Assembly (NCBI GenBank): GCA_007130445.1
Contig: SLSM01000422.1
Span: 1-6,144, forward strand
Direction: 5' to 3'
Origin: Trueperaceae bacterium
Lineage (GTDB): Bacteria > Deinococcota > Deinococci > Deinococcales > Trueperaceae
Length of the DNA stretch: 6,144 nt
Shown: piece after piece, positions 5,681 through 6,144 of the stretch
Layout of the letters: each line of letters opens with the position of its first letter
Position numbering within the stretch: the first letter of the stretch is position 1
The notes under the pieces: generated by a model
Told to the model about the DNA's origin: nothing
The model's input: the letters and a program-made list of their open reading frames with translations, nothing else
Database searches by the model: none
Program-made: the position numbers and the translations under genes

Positions 5681-6144
5681 TCAGAGCTCCTGCAAGGTCA
5701 GATCGTAGAAGCGTGCGCCGTCGCATGCGCGAGTCATCAGGCCGACCCGCCCGGGCCCGACCGGTGTGGCATCCGCGTTCCGCAGTACCTCCTCTCCATC
5801 CAAGAGGACGCTCGACGTGCGGCCCTGGACCACCAAGCGCAGCGTGTAGAGGCGGTCGACCTCGAACCCGGGCTCGGCGTGGACGGCGCCGCCTCCGAGC
5901 GATCGAAACTCGCCGTCGACGACGCAACCGATCATGCGGTACGCAGGCGTCGAGCTCAGCAGGGCATAGCAGCAGTGCTCCGGATCGCGGTAGCGGAACA
6001 CGACGCCCACCCCGCCCTCCGATGTGGAGCGGAACCGTGTGGTCATCGTGAAGTCGGCCACCGGCGGTTGCGTCGGCGTGTCGCGCAGGAGGAGGTACGT
6101 GCCGGGCTGGTGCAGCGTCGGCCGAGCGTGGCCGCCGCGGACCC
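5681..6144 (-). CDS. Partial protein with C-terminal concanavalin A/LamG-like (laminin-G/DUF1080-type) domain
   Basis: The frame is open to the right edge, so only the last 153 residues are seen and the true start lies outside. A GTG at 6061 could act as a start, but the frame continues upstream through LHQPGTYLLLRD and the beta-sandwich would lose its first strand, so I treat this as a C-terminal fragment. The pattern is that of LamG/DUF1080-type jelly-roll domains: an opening strand (FTMTTRFRS), GGVGVVFRYRDPEHCCYALL, then YTLRLVVQGRTSSVLLDGEEV, and a closing GRVGLMTRACDGARFYDLTL. Domains of this class bind carbohydrates or serve as structural modules, and some are hydrolytic. No catalytic residues can be assigned here. 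A vicinal Cys pair (EHCCYA) is present. It ends in TGA 55 bases before the sheath gene on the same strand, so it may be co-transcribed. A surface-binding or decoration role in the particle is inferred from position only. It could equally be an unrelated extracellular protein. Confidence 0.8.
   Translation of the reverse strand, partial: VRGGHARPTLHQPGTYLLLRDTPTQPPVADFTMTTRFRSTSEGGVGVVFRYRDPEHCCYALLSSTPAYRMIGCVVDGEFRSLGGGAVHAEPGFEVDRLYTLRLVVQGRTSSVLLDGEEVLRNADATPVGPGRVGLMTRACDGARFYDLTLQEL

Noticed and set aside
4030..6051. Long plus-strand open frame (673 codons) antisense to the tube, sheath and lectin-like genes.
   Set aside because: It is the mirror of strongly recognisable minus-strand genes and arises because GC-rich codons rarely give stops in the opposite frame. 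The product is rich in Arg, Asp, His and Val without domains, and its end lies inside the lectin-like gene.
5681..6061. GTG at 6061 as the true start of a complete 126-residue lectin-like protein.
   Set aside because: The frame stays open to the right edge, the upstream residues (LHQPGTYLLLRD) fit the start of the domain, and no good ribosome binding site precedes the GTG.

Overview
The window is a compact, very GC-rich block in which every supported gene reads on the minus strand, so transcription runs from the right edge to the left edge. GC content, the G/C-ending codons and the short or overlapping gene junctions suggest a high-GC bacterium. An actinomycete or a high-GC proteobacterium would fit, but nothing here settles the taxon. 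No RNA gene, CRISPR array, insertion sequence or integrase was seen.

The core is a contractile phage-tail-like structural module. Reading in the direction of transcription there is: (1) the C-terminal part of a protein ending in a concanavalin A/LamG-like beta-sandwich (5681 to the right edge); (2) a 55-base gap holding a strong ribosome binding site; (3) a 374-residue contractile tail sheath protein (4501-5625); (4) a 164-residue tail tube protein (3997-4491); (5) a 160-residue small protein in the tail-assembly-chaperone position (3515-3997); (6) a 360-residue proline/arginine/alanine-rich, mostly disordered protein (2436-3518); (7) a 199-residue protein whose N-terminal two thirds resembles the DNA-circularisation N-terminal (Mu gpN-like) or gpU-like tail/baseplate class (1840-2439); (8) the first 612 codons of a long alanine-rich helical protein that leaves the left edge (1-1837). 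From the sheath to the left edge the genes are 9 bases apart or less, or overlap (TGATG, GTGA, ATGA), so they form one operon that is probably translationally coupled.

The likely product is a contractile tube-and-sheath particle: a phage tail, a tailocin or an extracellular contractile injection system. The sheath contracts around the tube, the chaperone-position protein helps assembly, the gpN-like protein belongs to the hub or baseplate, and the long helical protein is the best candidate for the length ruler or a baseplate/lumen component. The window holds no capsid, terminase, portal, AAA+ ATPase, spike or lysis gene, so it cannot say whether this is a prophage or a domesticated injection system.

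The unusual points are the disordered Pro-rich protein where Mu-like tails keep the tape measure, the shifted helical ruler candidate, the lectin-like domain directly upstream of the sheath, and the acidic DPD repeat in the sheath N-terminal domain.
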